Of a stretch of DNA of 64,000 nucleotides, positions 27,201 through 37,879 are shown in pieces; position 1 is the stretch's first letter; each line of letters begins with the position of its first letter. The notes beneath the pieces were generated by a model. It searched no databases, was not told the origin of the DNA, and saw nothing but the letters and a program-made list of their open reading frames with translations. The stretch comes from Owenia fusiformis. Lineage: Eukaryota; Annelida; Polychaeta; Sabellida; Oweniidae. Made by a program: the position numbers and the translations under genes. The DNA lies in the NCBI GenBank assembly GCA_903813345.2, contig CAIIXF020000004.1:19690477-19754476 (forward strand), read 5' to 3'.

Positions 27201-30200
27201 AGGCATAGCTTCATATGTTATACTTGAATTGAAGAAAACATACCTTTTTAGTGTACTGTGCTGTATTTTCTGTGTTAGGCTTGTGTCCCGTCACTCTAAT
27301 TGCAGTTCTCGCAGCTGGTCCCCTACCTGGCTCATGTTTCTGTATGAAGCTACCAAACTCCTGCAAATCAACCTAGAGTTATATGCCATGATCAGAAATT
27401 AACAAAAGAACATTATGGTCAAATTATGCTCCACAAAAAGAGGAGAAATAGCAAGTACATGCTATTCAGAACTTAAACCATGAAATAACTGGATTTTGAT
27501 GATGGACTGAGCCACTTCTACAGATGATAATGTTTTTGATACAGGGTTCAAAAAACACTTTACTGGTTTTCAACAATAAGACAGCAGTTTACTATAATAC
27601 AGTATACTGTAAAACTTGAGATACACTAGTATTATACAACAGTATTTCTAAATGTGTTTTCTATATTTTATTCAAGTTTTGTATGCAATTATAAAACAGA
27701 CGACGTGAAAACAAACTAAGTAAAAATCAAAGAACTAATAAAACATATTTCATGGGTCTGTCTCTACTAAAACGTTATTACCTTTTCAAATGGGCTGGTA
27801 GTAGTAGAGGCTGCCTTGGCACTGGGTGGGGTAGTCTGCCCTTGTTGTTGCTGTTGTTGTTGCTGCTGTAATAGTTTCTTGCCCTGTGCCTTTTGAACCA
27901 CAATTACATTAGGTTTAGAGACACTGGAAACACCTCTAGCTCCTGTTGTAACTGTATAATAATAATACAATCAACTATTACATTAGGTTTAGAGAATATT
28001 TCTTCTAGAGCAGAGCTCCTATCCTATGTCCCTAAGCATCAGTATATAAAAATTGACTACAATCTGCCAAGCATTCGAGTTATCAAAGATTAAATCTTTT
28101 ACAAAAATGATGGCCATTTTTAACTGACCAGCCATATTGAAAATTCCATACTGAAAACTCCAAAATTGATTGGAGACCCCGGACACACCTCTATGGTTTA
28201 AATCAACTATATCGAGACATTTTCAAAGCAATTACTCTAAAACTTACTTGTTTGTCCCCTGATTCCAGCAACTTGGAGAGTTTTTGGGTTAACTGTAACA
28301 ATATTTGTATTGGGTCGTGAAGTAACAATACTCGTATTTGGACGTGATGTTGAAATATTAGTGTTTGGGCGAGATGTTGTTGTAGCTATAACTTTATTTC
28401 CATGAGTTGTAATACTCAATACTTTGCCCGCTTGAGTGGCTGGAAGTAAAAGATGACTGCACTGAGAAAACAAATTTTAGGTTTTAAAATAATGCAAGGT
28501 TTAACACAACAAAGACTTAAGAGTCTTAATAAATCTATTTAGTTAAAATAAGGACCAATTTGGCAAAAAACAATAGTATACTTATCAAGATATTTTCTTT
28601 TCCATAGGATTAATTGTTTCATGAAAGATATATACTTAAAATTGTTACAATTGTTCTTATCAATTCAGAACACACAATTCCACACAATTTTCTACAAGCA
28701 AACAGTTTGATATAAGTGGTAATTGCAATCATTCCAAACTATGAATATAAAATCCTTACAAGATGCTTTTGCTCCTCCTATAGTAATTCCAGATGATGAT
28801 GACTGACTTGTTACCATGACAATAGGATTCCCACTAGGAGGCTTGGGTAAAATCTTGCTTGATGATGGCAAACTTTGTGTAATAATCTTCATAGAGCCTT
28901 CTTGTTTGATCTGTATGGTTGGCTTTGAGACTGACTTGATCTGAATGCTTTGTAGGTTAGGATGACTTGATGCCATAGAGGAGAGTCTATTATGTGTGCC
29001 AACAGGTATAACAATGCCTCTTGTTTGCTGGAAGAAATCAGTCTTATTAGGCAATTGGTAACTAAACATGATGTTCAACATCATTTTGTTTTCTAGACTA
29101 GACTGGGAAAATGGAATGAGACTTTTCATCTCTTTAACTTGATAAAACAAGCTCACTCAGTTTGTTTTTCTCAATTTGTTGGATGATGTCTATTGGATTC
29201 ATAATATTCTAGTGTATTGTACGTTTCAAAATTCATTATTTGGAAAGTGTTGGCCAAAACTTGTTGGACATGGCTCAGGTCTGCTGCAAATTAATTTGAG
29301 GATGTTATAGCACAAATTCAAAGTGGCCATAAGAGATGGCATTGAGGCATATCAGCATATCTAACTCAGCTAACCTTTGTTGTGGTGACAGTCTTTGGAC
29401 GTGGTTTTCCATATGTTAATGTATTGCCTAAATAAGTTGTTGTACATGTCGCCACGGCAGAAGTGCCAACTGTCACAATATTTGATGCGCTAGAGCCAAT
29501 CACAATTGGGCCCTTTGTTGTCCCAGGGGTTGACTTAACAACAGGGACAGTGAGAGATTTTTGAAGTATGTTTGGTGTGCTGGCCCCTGATCCTGACACC
29601 AATATCACCTGAAACAATGGGAAATGTGAGACACTACAATTTTATGACATGAAATAGGAAAACAACCTTAAAATCATGTACATAGCTAAGACAAAAATAA
29701 ATTTGGCAATCACAATCACCCAAATCTGTTTGATTAATGCATTGTTATAATGCATGGTTATTATTTCCAAATGGATTTAAAGAGAGGAGATCATGGTTAT
29801 AATGCATGGTTATTATTTCCAAATGGATTTAAAGAGAGGAGATCATGGTTATAATGCATGGTTATTATTTCCAAATGGATTTAAAGAAAGGAGTTCATGG
29901 TTATAATGCATGGTTATTATTTCCAAATGGATTTAAAGAAAATGCATGGTTATTATTTCCAAATGGATTTAAAGAAAGGAGATCATGGTTATTATGTATG
30001 GTTATTATTTCCAAATGGATTTAAAGAAAGGAGATCATGGTTATAATGCATGGTTATTATTTCCAAATGGCTTTAAAGAGAGGAGATCATGGTTATAATG
30101 CATGGTTATTATTTCCAAATGGATTTAAAGAGAGGAGATCATGGTTATAATGCATGGTTATTATTTCCAAATGGATTTAAAGAGAGGAGATCATGGTTAT

Positions 30201-33002
30201 AATGCATGGTTATTATTTCCAAATGGATTTAAAGAGAGGAGATTATGGTTATAATGCATGGTTATTATTTCCAAATGGATTTAAAGAGAGGAGATCATGG
30301 TTATAATGCATGGTTATTATTTCCAAATGGATTTAAAGAGAGGAGATCATGGTTATAATGCATGGTTATTATTTCCAAATGGATTTAAAGAAAGGAGATT
30401 ATGGTTATAATGCATGGTTATTATTTCCAAATGGATTTAAAAAGGAGATTTTGGTTATTATGTATGGTTATTATTTCCAAATGGATTTAAAGAAAGGAGA
30501 TCATGGTTATAATGCATGGTTATTATTTCCAAATGGATTTAAAGAGAGGAGATCATGGTTATAATGCATGGTTATTATTTCCTACAACTACAAGACAACA
30601 TCGTGCCAGTTAAAGAACCTGAGTCATATCTAGACATCTCAGAACATATCATAGCATAACATAAGCATTCTTTTAGTATTCAATTTGGAATATAAGCTCA
30701 CCTTCTGTGCCTGAGATACTGTGGTAGAACTACGAGCTGGACTTTTAGTAAATGTGATCTTCATTGGGGAGATTCCTTGTAAATTGCCACTACTTGCTGG
30801 AGTGAATTTAGTTCCTGTTGGCAATGTGTTGGCACGTGACACATACATAGCTTCAGTAGAATTACTTCTTTTCTTCTTCTTATGGATATCCTCTTCTTCA
30901 GTATTTAGGCCACCTAGACAAACATTTAGGAATATTTTAGCAACGTTTACATTAACATATGATAATACATGGAGATGTACACAACATACATTCTTTTAGA
31001 TTCTCCACTAAGTGCAAAATGTGTCAATGTCTGGGGCGATGGATAATAGAAAAGTAAAAATAAATCAACTAGAAAATGGCAACTCCACAGAGAATCAAAT
31101 CCCAACAAACACTATAACATATATGAATCTGTATTTGTCACAAAAAATATAAATATCAGACACATTAGAGATATATCAGAATTTCAACCAATTTCAAAAG
31201 CATTTGGATGACCATTTAAGAATTTTAAAGGCACAAATAATAAAGACAATTTGAATTTTCTGAGGCACAAATCAGGAACACAATACCAAAATAGTGATCT
31301 GCCTTAAATTTCCTTTCATTTATTTTGAGTATAATAAAGCTATACTTTACTCCCTTCAATTTGAGTATAACATAGCCATACTTTAAAGAGAATAGAAAAT
31401 TATTGCGAAATCTAACATAAGCCGGCCATTTTGAATTTTACGAGGCCAAAATTACAAAAACGATACAATATTTGCAATCTACTCTAAATTGCCTTTCATT
31501 TGAGTATAGAAATCCACTTACCCTTAATATGTATAGAAACCCACTTACCCTTAATATGTATAGAAATCCACTTACCCTTAATTGTATAGAAATCCACTTA
31601 CCCTTGATATGTATAGAAATCCACTTACCCTTAATATGTATAGAAACCCACTTACCCTTAATATGTATAGACATTCCACTGGGAAGTACAACCACATTAG
31701 AAGTTGGGCTACTTGGTCTTGCTTTACCACTGAATGGCACCACATTTGCATTAGTTGTAGGGACAGCATTCAGGTCTTTGTTTCCTGTCTGTGAGGGATT
31801 TGGCATCACAAAGTTCTTCTCCGCTTGGATATTTGCCAGATGATTTGCAGTCAAAGTGAATGCAGTCTGTGGCACAAGGCGAGGCATCAAAGGAATCAAA
31901 CGCCTTCCTTCAACCAACCATTCAGAGTCAGTGACTGGTCCAGACATACTGAAAAAGATTTAGAATGGCTGTTTACATGTGTTACTTTACTAGTTCAATA
32001 TTGAAAGTATTTAAACAATTCAAACCAAATTCTACAATAACAACTACTGCTTATTTATTACAAAATGGTGCAAAAATCAAGAATAAATCATATTGCGAAA
32101 TTTCAATATTGGTAAACATTATGCAAACTTGCTCTTACTTGTCTGCGATTGTTGTAAGTTTCTCATCATTGATAGCACGTCTCACTTCAGCTCTATGTCT
32201 CTCTGTGGATATACTGAAAAGAACATTCAAATCAACTGCATCTTACTTTAATGCTACATTAAATGCTACCTTCATAAATTATAATGTACAATCATAATCT
32301 AAAACCTACATGGTTTCCTATTTTATTTCACAAATATTTACATATTGTGAAATCTTGATTCCATCTTTGGCATGCTCTTGTGCCAAATATCTCAAAAAGA
32401 ATGTCCAGAATTCAGTCTTCAGCAAGTGAATTCAATAATCTATAGTTTACCAATAATGAAAAAGCAGAAGGAATTCATAGGAATTCTGTTCTCCTTCAGA
32501 GGCATGTTGTAAAAGTATAGATGCTTGTCTATACCATTGTTATAACTTAAGCATTGAATACTCTACGGAAAGAACAAAATATTTTACCATAGCAGAGAAA
32601 GGTTGCATTTTTGTATCAACTTGTACTATTAAACAATTTTGTACTTAGAAATATTATTTAGAATCAAAAATTTGAGTCAAAAAAATGTCAAAGTTAATTT
32701 TCACCTTAATTTTTAGGTAATCCTCTATGTGTTGATAGAGTCCACATCTGACCTTAATGAACATTGTAGTTCATATTATTTTCTTCGTTTGGTTAGATGG
32801 GATAATAATGAATGTGGCTGAAACTTTGTGATAAATACCTGAAGAGATTCTGAGCATTTTGCAGGAATGACTTTTTTGCACTTGTCAAATCACCCTGAGC
32901 CCGTAGAGCAGACACCAATGAAGAGTAAGCCTCTAGCTCTAGTCTCCGTAACACCCTCTTTGAATCATCACGTGTCATATCCAATAATTTAGGCCACACC
33001 AT
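11360..33002 (-). CDS. EMSY: EMSY-like transcriptional repressor with a C-terminal bromodomain
   Basis: Eighteen coding exons in transcript order: 32839-33002, 32139-32213, 31656-31948, 30702-30913, 29375-29608, 28760-29027, 28248-28439, 27782-27951, 27244-27360, 22018-22171, 19841-20083, 18528-18628, 18123-18411, 17007-17110, 16606-16690, 15496-15640, 12122-12284, 11360-11626. All junctions are GT-AG and keep phase; the total is 1091 residues. The start ATG (33000-33002) has an in-frame TGA just upstream. The ENT domain (LLDMTRDDSKRVLRRLELEA, then STERHRAEVRRAINDEKL and PLMPRLVPQTAFT) is EMSY-specific. Next come a basic segment (HKKKKRSNS), Ser/Thr/Val-rich low complexity, three RPNT repeats, a Gln run and ELDPQTGMFF, also an EMSY motif. 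Residues from about 948 form a bromodomain. EMSY acts in the SIN3/HDAC-KDM5 complex and binds BRCA2 in vertebrates. The bromodomain is unexpected from the vertebrate protein. Confidence 0.92.
12710..13544. mobile_element. 835-bp foldback MITE with near-complete palindromic arms
   Basis: The ends TCACAGGCTGGTATCGAAA and TTTCGATACCAGCCTGTGA are inverted. The arms continue almost to the centre, where TTGTCCGCTGTGACGGAGC meets its complement across a loop of about 25 bases near 13115-13140. Flanking TTA at 12707-12709 and 13545-13547 is a likely 3-bp target duplication. The same GTCCGCTGTGACGGAGC motif also recurs near each tip. It is nested in the element at 12393-14350. Confidence 0.85.
13630..14265. 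repeat. Diverged tandem repeat, about 145 bp, four to five copies
   Basis: Each unit reads GCATCATCATATAAAATTTG, then CAAATCCGTTCACTGGTATTT, GAGTTATCAAAGATTA, GGCCGCCATTTTGAAA and a TGTGTCCC end. Copies start near 13630, 13780, 13925, 14070 and 14215. Confidence 0.8.
14700..15260. repeat. Diverged tandem repeat in EMSY intron 16
   Basis: Four copies of a 120-150 bp unit with GTGAATACTCATAAGCATGG, CACTGTTTTATGAC, CTTTGGCTAGAAGG and GGCCATTTTGAAAA, near 14700, 14860, 14990 and 15115. Unequal unit lengths and mismatches point to an old array. Confidence 0.65.
18436..18500 (-). repeat. Partial duplication of the EMSY exon 13 acceptor region
   Basis: This segment repeats 18365-18420 with few changes: it carries a second TTTCAG acceptor and the first codons of exon 13 (SEQQE) within intron 12. 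A small change then turns the reading frame to a stop (CAT GGG GCA TCA TAA). Use of this upstream acceptor would end the protein early. Confidence 0.85.
18650..19115. repeat. Repeat-like segment with GGAGGCC ends, EMSY intron 11
   Basis: GGAGGCCTCGTAGG near 18671 and two or three GGGGCCTCC or GGAGGCCCC copies near 19030 and 19080-19105 bracket an AT-rich block of AATAATATCTATAAAAT repeats. It may be a degraded element. No gene is visible. Confidence 0.4.
19347..19560. repeat. Foldback sequence in EMSY intron 11
   Basis: AATTTAGGCAAAATAACCAG followed by AACAGTATCAAATTCTCTCA near 19348-19387 is inverted near 19505-19558 with one or two mismatches. The loop is about 115 bases. Confidence 0.75.
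20230..20795. repeat. 35-bp tandem satellite, about 16 copies
   Basis: The unit is ACACTGATCCCTAGAGGGTT followed by GGAGACACACATAAA, in EMSY intron 10. Copies alternate between ATAAAAC and ATATAAC subtypes, and a block of several units seems itself duplicated. Confidence 0.95.
21041..22015. repeat. 63/84-bp tandem array abutting the EMSY exon 10 donor
   Basis: The unit carries CACCTTAACACTTACATATC, CTCAATAGACAGCCCTCCC and CCCAACCCTGCAG. Most units are 63 bp. A longer form adds TATGTTTACCTCACTTTAAG. The array runs directly into the true donor of exon 10 (GT at 22016-22017), and the longer units copy the intron side of that donor (GTAAACATACTGCAGGG on the - strand). Confidence 0.92.
23023..26234. 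mobile_element. 3.2-kb DNA element with 490-bp terminal inverted repeats
   Basis: The left arm 23023-23513 (ACGCGGTAGTATCTTTTCGG near its tip) is inverted at 25744-26234. The tips end in three mismatches around GTAAC, so the exact boundary and target duplication are unclear. Both arms contain short ORFs that are the same arm sequence read in both orientations, not separate genes. The interior is AT-rich, has several CGTCACG motifs and no recognised transposase. It carries a second inverted-repeat element at 24505-25400. Confidence 0.85.
24505..25400. mobile_element. Nested 896-bp inverted-repeat element
   Basis: GAACCGAAGTTCAATACTGG at the left is exactly inverted at the right (CCAGTATTGAACTTCGGTTC). 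ATA flanks both sides, a possible target duplication. It lies inside the 3.2-kb TIR element, so it is younger or part of a composite. Confidence 0.75.
27030..27155. repeat. ATATGAGTA / TGTAGAGTA minisatellite
   Basis: Four to five copies of a unit of about 28-30 bp (GAGTAATATGAAATATGAG, then TAATATGTA), 90 bases past the exon 9 donor. Confidence 0.85.
27995..28165. repeat. Fragment of the 145-bp repeat family in EMSY intron 7
   Basis: TCCCTAAGCATCAGTATAT, GAGTTATCAAAGATTAAATC and GATGGCCATTTTT match the unit of the array at 13630-14265. Confidence 0.7.
29745..30582. repeat. 52-bp tandem satellite, about 16 copies
   Basis: The unit is GGTTATAATGCATGGTTATT, ATTTCCAAATGGATTTAAAG and AGAGGAGATCAT, in EMSY intron 4. 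The short ORF across it is the repeat read in frame over three units. Copies differ mainly at AGAGAGG/AGAAAGG and TAATGC/TTATGT, with one unit shortened near 29940. Confidence 0.95.
31505..31672 (-). repeat. 26/27-bp tandem repeat made of the EMSY exon 3 splice donor
   Basis: On the - strand the unit is TCTATACATATTAAGG followed by GTAAGTGGATT. Six consensus GTAAGT donors occur, with GT at 31654-31655, 31627-31628, 31600-31601, 31574-31575, 31547-31548 and 31520-31521. The unit covers the last 16 coding bases of exon 3 and the first bases of its intron. The three most upstream donors are 27 bp apart and in frame. The fourth unit is one base shorter and shifts the frame. Confidence 0.95.
31656..33002 (-). 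other. EMSY ENT domain, coding exons 1-3
   Basis: Exons 32839-33002, 32139-32213 and the 5' part of 31656-31948 encode roughly residues 1-100. The all-helical ENT domain dimerises in EMSY; plant ENT proteins share it with Agenet modules. The split codons rebuild exactly: AG plus T gives Ser of SISTERHR, and AA plus T gives Asn of DNMSGP. Conservation with human EMSY is close to residue-for-residue in this part. Confidence 0.93.
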
Positions 33003-33015
33003 ATTGAGGCCTCAG

Positions 33016-33498
33016 CTAAAATCATAGTTCAATAAAATCATAGTTCAAATATACATGTAAATAACATTTTATATTAATAAAGCAATCCACAGTAAAAAAG
33101 TTAACTGGAACATGGTAACTCCATTTGAAACAAATCTTAACAAAGGAGACATGATTCCTTAAATCTAGTTTTCATGAATCTGACTGATGACGGGATACAA
33201 GTTTTGTAATTAGTAATGATTCTCAGAGAACATGTACTTCTCAGCTGGATATATAACAGATTTCAATGGCAATTTTATCGATGAGAAAATATATAGTTTG
33301 TTTTGCCTGATATCTGCTTCCAATTGTGGTGTGTATATTTGTGTTGACAATCAAAAAGTAGTTGAGGTTATTAAAAGGTATTTTGGATTTGTACCAGAAA
33401 CTAATTAAACTGCAATATTTCGCCATTTCTGTAGTTCAGAGCCACTTATTAAAAATCTTGTGACCTGATTTTTAAAAATACAAAAAAATATCCTTTTT
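33016..33498. promoter_or_regulatory. EMSY upstream region
   Basis: A TTTTAG acceptor at 33016-33017 (CT on the + strand) ends 13 bases before the ATG, so a 5' noncoding exon probably lies further upstream. I cannot place that exon or a promoter. The rest of the segment is AT-rich without visible structure. Confidence 0.35.
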
Positions 33499-34615
33499 AT
33501 ATAGTAGCCCGGACAGAATTGTTCAATGGTCACTTTTTCTTTTATAACTTTTTTAATTTTCGGTAAGTATTATCAAAATCTGACTACATAATTGAAAACT
33601 AGACTAAAATTCTGACATGCAAAAAACATATTTAAGGAACTTCTCTCAATTTATTGATATTATAGGCGTTCATAGTATGAGTGACACAAATACATAATTC
33701 ATCATTTTGCCTCATATTTGTTCAAAATGGCGGCATATTTTGTGAATTTGAATATTCAGTTGAAAGTTGATATTTAGATTGTCACAGGACTATAGGGCCA
33801 TGCTGCCACTGTTACAATCCTGATGTAATGCAGCAACTGACCAATCATCAAATATACAAGAAGTCAACTCCCTCCAAGGGTATATGAAATCAACTCTATT
33901 GAAATGTTCGGGGCTATGTTCAAGAGGATGTGAAAAGGTGGTGCCCCAATGTGTGAGGTGTGACGAGAGTAGCTCCTCAATCTTTTCAAGAGCTCCAAAC
34001 AGCCATCTCAGAGGCCATTGAAAAGCTGAAGAACAATTCACATGCATGCCACGGATGGGTTAAGAGGCGTGTGACTGGGAAATACATTACAAACTGTGGC
34101 AGTATGATCGTATAGTTGCACAGGTTAAACAAACTAGGTTTGCTAATCCACTACGAGTAACAATGGAATGGCCAAAAAACGTTAAGTCCTGCGACCTTAC
34201 CAATATACTGGACATACAATGTACAAACCTTTTTAAGTTCTGGTATACATACAAGTCAATTTAAAACAAAAGGTTATAAATGCAGTCATTACCTCATACC
34301 AAAGCAGCAGCCTGCATGACTTCATAGGCCTATGCCATTTCTTAAATATTAATTTTAACTGAACATTCAAACCACAAAATATGCCGCCATTTTGAACAAA
34401 TATGAGACAAAATGGTGAATTATGTATTTGCGTCACTCATACTATGAGCGCCTATAATATCAATAAATTAAGAGACGTTCCTTAAATATTTTTTATGTAT
34501 GTCAGAATTTGACTCTAGTTTTCAAATATGTAATCAGATTTTGATAATACTGAAAATTAAAAAAGTTATTAAAGAAAAAGTGACCATTGAACAATTCTGT
34601 CCGGGCTACTATATA
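33499..34615. mobile_element. 1.1-kb foldback element
   Basis: TATATAGTAGCCCGGACAG at the left is inverted at the right end (CTGTCCGGGCTACTATATA), and arms of about 250-280 bp continue with few mismatches past AAAATGGCGGCATATTTTG. The non-palindromic centre (33780-34220) is less AT-rich than its surroundings. It holds a 38-codon open stretch, QTAISEAIEKLKNN to HGWVKRRVTGK, on the + strand, perhaps a transposase relic; I do not recognise the family. Confidence 0.75.
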
Positions 34616-35605
34616 CAGGGTGTCTCAAAAAAATGTACCCAAAAGTATATCAAAAGCACAGATAAACCAATCAATATTTTCAGACATTTTTTGCATGGTC
34701 ATGTAGCCAAAACATGAAAGTTTTCTCCCCAATACACCATTTTTATTTCAGTCTCGTCTTTTTGATGCTTTAACCCTTTACCTTTTATACCACATAATCG
34801 ATGTAACCTCATAGTTCGATGACAGCCTGTATCCTTACTGCTACATTGTTCATCACATTTGATAATAATTCAGGTGGAATGTTTTGGATTTCTCTTTGGA
34901 TGTTGCCCTTAAGTTGTTCTAGGTCTTTTTGCTTGGAATGAGCATTAAAACACTCCTTCAAATAGCCACAGAGAAAGATGTTTGAGGATGACGATGGCAG
35001 AACAAATACAGAAAATCAGGTCAATTATCTGCAAACGATTCAGGAGTTACCTTTCAGAGTTAGGCAGGCTGAGCTGGAGACCAAATGATATCCAAATGAA
35101 AACACAGTGGTCTCAAATTGATACACACAACAAAAGCTACACTAGAATCCCAACCAACGCAGTTTCTTGAACCTCTTGAACCTCTGACCTATCTGCTATA
35201 AGACATTGTGAGGGCCTCCCTATTCACCATATTTGACGGCCCATACTTTTTTCTCTGAGACCATTTGAAGGACCATTTTTATGCTAAACCCAAGCTAAGA
35301 GACCTAGAACAACTTAAGACCAGCATCCAAACAGAAATCAAAACATTCCACCAGAAATATCAAATGTGATTAACAATGTAGTAGTAGGATGCAGACTTTC
35401 ATCGAAATATGAGGTTACATTGAATATGTGGTGTAAAACGTAACGGGTTAAAGTATCAAAAAGGCAAAACTGAATTAAAAACTGTGTATGGGGGAAAAAA
35501 CTTTCATCTTTTATCTACAAGACCATGCAAAAAATGTCTGAAAATATTGATTGGTTTGTCTATGGTGTTGATATACTTTTGGGTACATTTTTTTGAGACA
35601 CCCTA
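34616..35605. mobile_element. Mariner relic in head-to-head palindromic form
   Basis: The tip CAGGGTGTCTCAAAAAAATG and its inverted partner at 35585-35605 are flanked by TA. Both arms encode the C-terminus of a mariner-type transposase reading outward. On the - strand (34800-34950) it gives KDLEQLKGNIQREIQNIPPE followed by LLSNVMNN. On the + strand (35295-35410) a diverged copy starts RDLEQLKTSIQTEI and is broken by stops. The element thus has two 3' halves and no intact gene. Confidence 0.75.
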
Positions 35606-35984
35606 TATATATCTTAAAATTCTTATTTCAAGGATACAATGCACAAAAGTTTTGGTATTATGGGCAAAAAATCTCTAAAATTTTGATATGATTTTACCCA
35701 TAAGTTCTGCATTTGGTCCACCATTATTTTACGAAACTATTTTCATTCCATGGAAACACAAACAAGTTCAGGGAATTCTACATGTAGTCTGCGGATATGT
35801 TTTCAACAAACAGGGAGAATATGAAGGCTCACAGGCAAAAGATAAATAACAATTTTGTAACTTTTAAAAATGGGGGGGGGGTGGATTTTTGGCCTGGGCA
35901 ATGAGCTCCTTCTTGTATTGTACCTTGGTTACCGCCATATTTGGCGAGCAATATTACCACATTGGTATGTTCCACATTTTACAC

Positions 35985-36205
35985 TTGATGACAGAGCCGA
36001 AAACCCTCCTTGGAGGAACCCTGTGTTCTTTTATGTGTACAGGTACATAGTCATACAAGTACACACCACAGCCTTTTATATGAGTTGTGAACCACCCAGT
36101 CAAACACCCAGAATTACATAATGCACAAACAAACTTGTCTGAACCTGGAATCGAACCCAGGGCCAAGCGATAGTGGTAACCTTGTCTCCGCCACTGAGTC
36201 ATAGC
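35985..36205 (-). mobile_element. tRNA-derived SINE, candidate
   Basis: Read on the - strand from 36205: ATGACTCAGTGGCGGAG resembles a pol III A box, followed by a B box GGTTCGATTCC (36148-36158) about 35 bases later. A non-tRNA body then ends with GTACACATAAAAGAACACAG. This A-box/B-box/tail order is typical of animal tRNA-SINEs. The exact 3' end is unclear because a G run occurs near 35873. Confidence 0.6.
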
Positions 36206-36519
36206 ATAAAGCCAGGGAGAATAAAGCTAATTTTGACCCCCACATGATTAGTAACGTCATACATAACAATAGTTTTGATTAATTGAATCCTTGGTAATCA
36301 CGACATCACAACAACCATAGGATTGTTGTGTAAACAAATAACAAAACATCTTGGCATTATGACCTCATGATTTAATGGACCAAAAAGGGCCACATGGGGA
36401 CCAGAGAGAGATCACGTGGGGGTCAGTAACATCACAACCAATTCGAATATTGCTTATTAAGTAGCTAATAGACGATCATTAGATTGAAATAATTTTCACA
36501 ATACTGATGAGAAAACATG

Positions 36520-37410
36520 TCCCCTATACCTATTTATTACAGGTTGTGTCGACCATTGTTGCCCGATTTATGGCAAAAACATTGACTTTTGCACGTTGGT
36601 GATGATGCCCCTTTTTAATAGATCTCATATCTTAGAAAGGTATCAGTTCAAAAAAATACTACACCTGTAGATGACCTACAGTGGGGGGCATAAAGAATTA
36701 CAAAACCTATGGAAATTACATGTTGTCGCATATGTAATAAATTCTTACCTCAGTGTATTCAGTGCTCTATTTTCTCCGTCATAGTAAGTCCAGATATAGT
36801 GGAATTTGTGTCCATAATGACAAATAAGAACTTAAAAATTTGATGTGGAATTCACATGTTAATGCCGACTCTTCAAATGTTGAGGTGATTTTGGAGCCAG
36901 ATTACGCCGCAATGTGGGTTGGCTCCCAGAATGCAACATGACACGTGTCAGCTTTCAAAATGCCATTCCGCCATTTTGAAATACGTCACGAATAAATAAG
37001 GTTACTTGATGTTGCATTCTGGGAGTCAATCCTCCTTGGATCACAAACATGGCGATTCATGAAAACATTAGTCCGATTTGGTAGGGATTTATCCATCATT
37101 TGCAGGTATGAGGCTTTGGATTCATTTATTGTGCTACTTAAAGTGGATGGGAATTACTTTTCTACCACTTGGGAGAGTTTGAGACATGAAACTTAGAATT
37201 TAGCTCATTGTGACAACTTTTGAGGGTTGAGATTTATTTTTGTCCCCCACTTTAACATATTTTGCAATGCACTGTGCCTATTCATTTGGCAATTCAGTTG
37301 TAAATTTTCTCTTGAAAAAGTAAATCTTTCAAATTTGTTGAGTTTTCTTGCTGAAATCGCCTAATCCCCCAATCCATTCATTTTGTATGATCGCGTGTGT
37401 CACGGGGAAG
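36520..37410. repeat. Dispersed repeat cluster, also at 41155-41905 and 55310-55640
   Basis: Three subsegments have copies elsewhere in the window. 36520-36640 (GTTGCCCGATTTATGGCAA) is inverted at 55520-55640. 36673-37030 (CAGTGGGGGGCATAAAGAAT, later GGCTCCCAGAATGCAACATG) recurs at 41175-41900. 37240-37410 is inverted at 55310-55480. The left tip CAGTGGGG-CATAAAGAATTAC looks like a transposon end. No coding sequence is visible. Confidence 0.7.
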
Positions 37411-37879
37411 CAGGAACCATTTATTAAACAATTGTCGGTACTCTAGACTCTGATGTGGTGGCACGCTAGAGGACCGACAAATAAATTGTCGGTACGGGAG
37501 ATATGCTGTGTTTACACGCTAGAGGACCGACAAATATTGATTTTCGAATTTTCTGGCGCATGCGCAATGCGCGGGGGGATATTTCAGATATCATACGGAT
37601 ATTTTGGGAACAAGTGCAAAACCCGGGGAGGGCATTAGCCCCGATTTTCCGGGGATTACCAAACCCAGTCAAAAAATGGTAGCCCGGGAACAGGGAATGG
37701 TAGTAAACGTTGAAAGGCCCAATAAAAAACATGAACAAGTAAGACGTTAGAGAGCTATTAATGCAGAGTAAACGGCTATATATATTCTAAACAGACAGGA
37801 TATTTCTCCTGAGCCGATCAGGCGTAGAAAGGGGAGTTTGCTACCCATTAGATAGAAGAAAATAGCTAGAATGTTTTTT

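Larger units (their letters stand above)
22172..27243. other. EMSY intron 9, repeat-filled
   Basis: Five kilobases with no additional exon that I can support; exons 9 and 10 join in phase 0 without one. It holds the 3.2-kb TIR element (23023-26234) and an ATATGAGTA minisatellite. A short hairpin (GGTTACCGAAAC with its inverted partner) lies near 22818-22846. Confidence 0.65.

Noticed and set aside
30349-30564. Repetitive + strand ORF (NAWLLFPNGFK repeats)
   Set aside because: Translation of the 52-bp satellite in an EMSY intron.
33790-34047. 85-codon - strand ORF in the centre of the 1.1-kb foldback
   Set aside because: No recognisable domain. The + strand of the same stretch has a short transposase-like look, but neither strand is open over a useful length.
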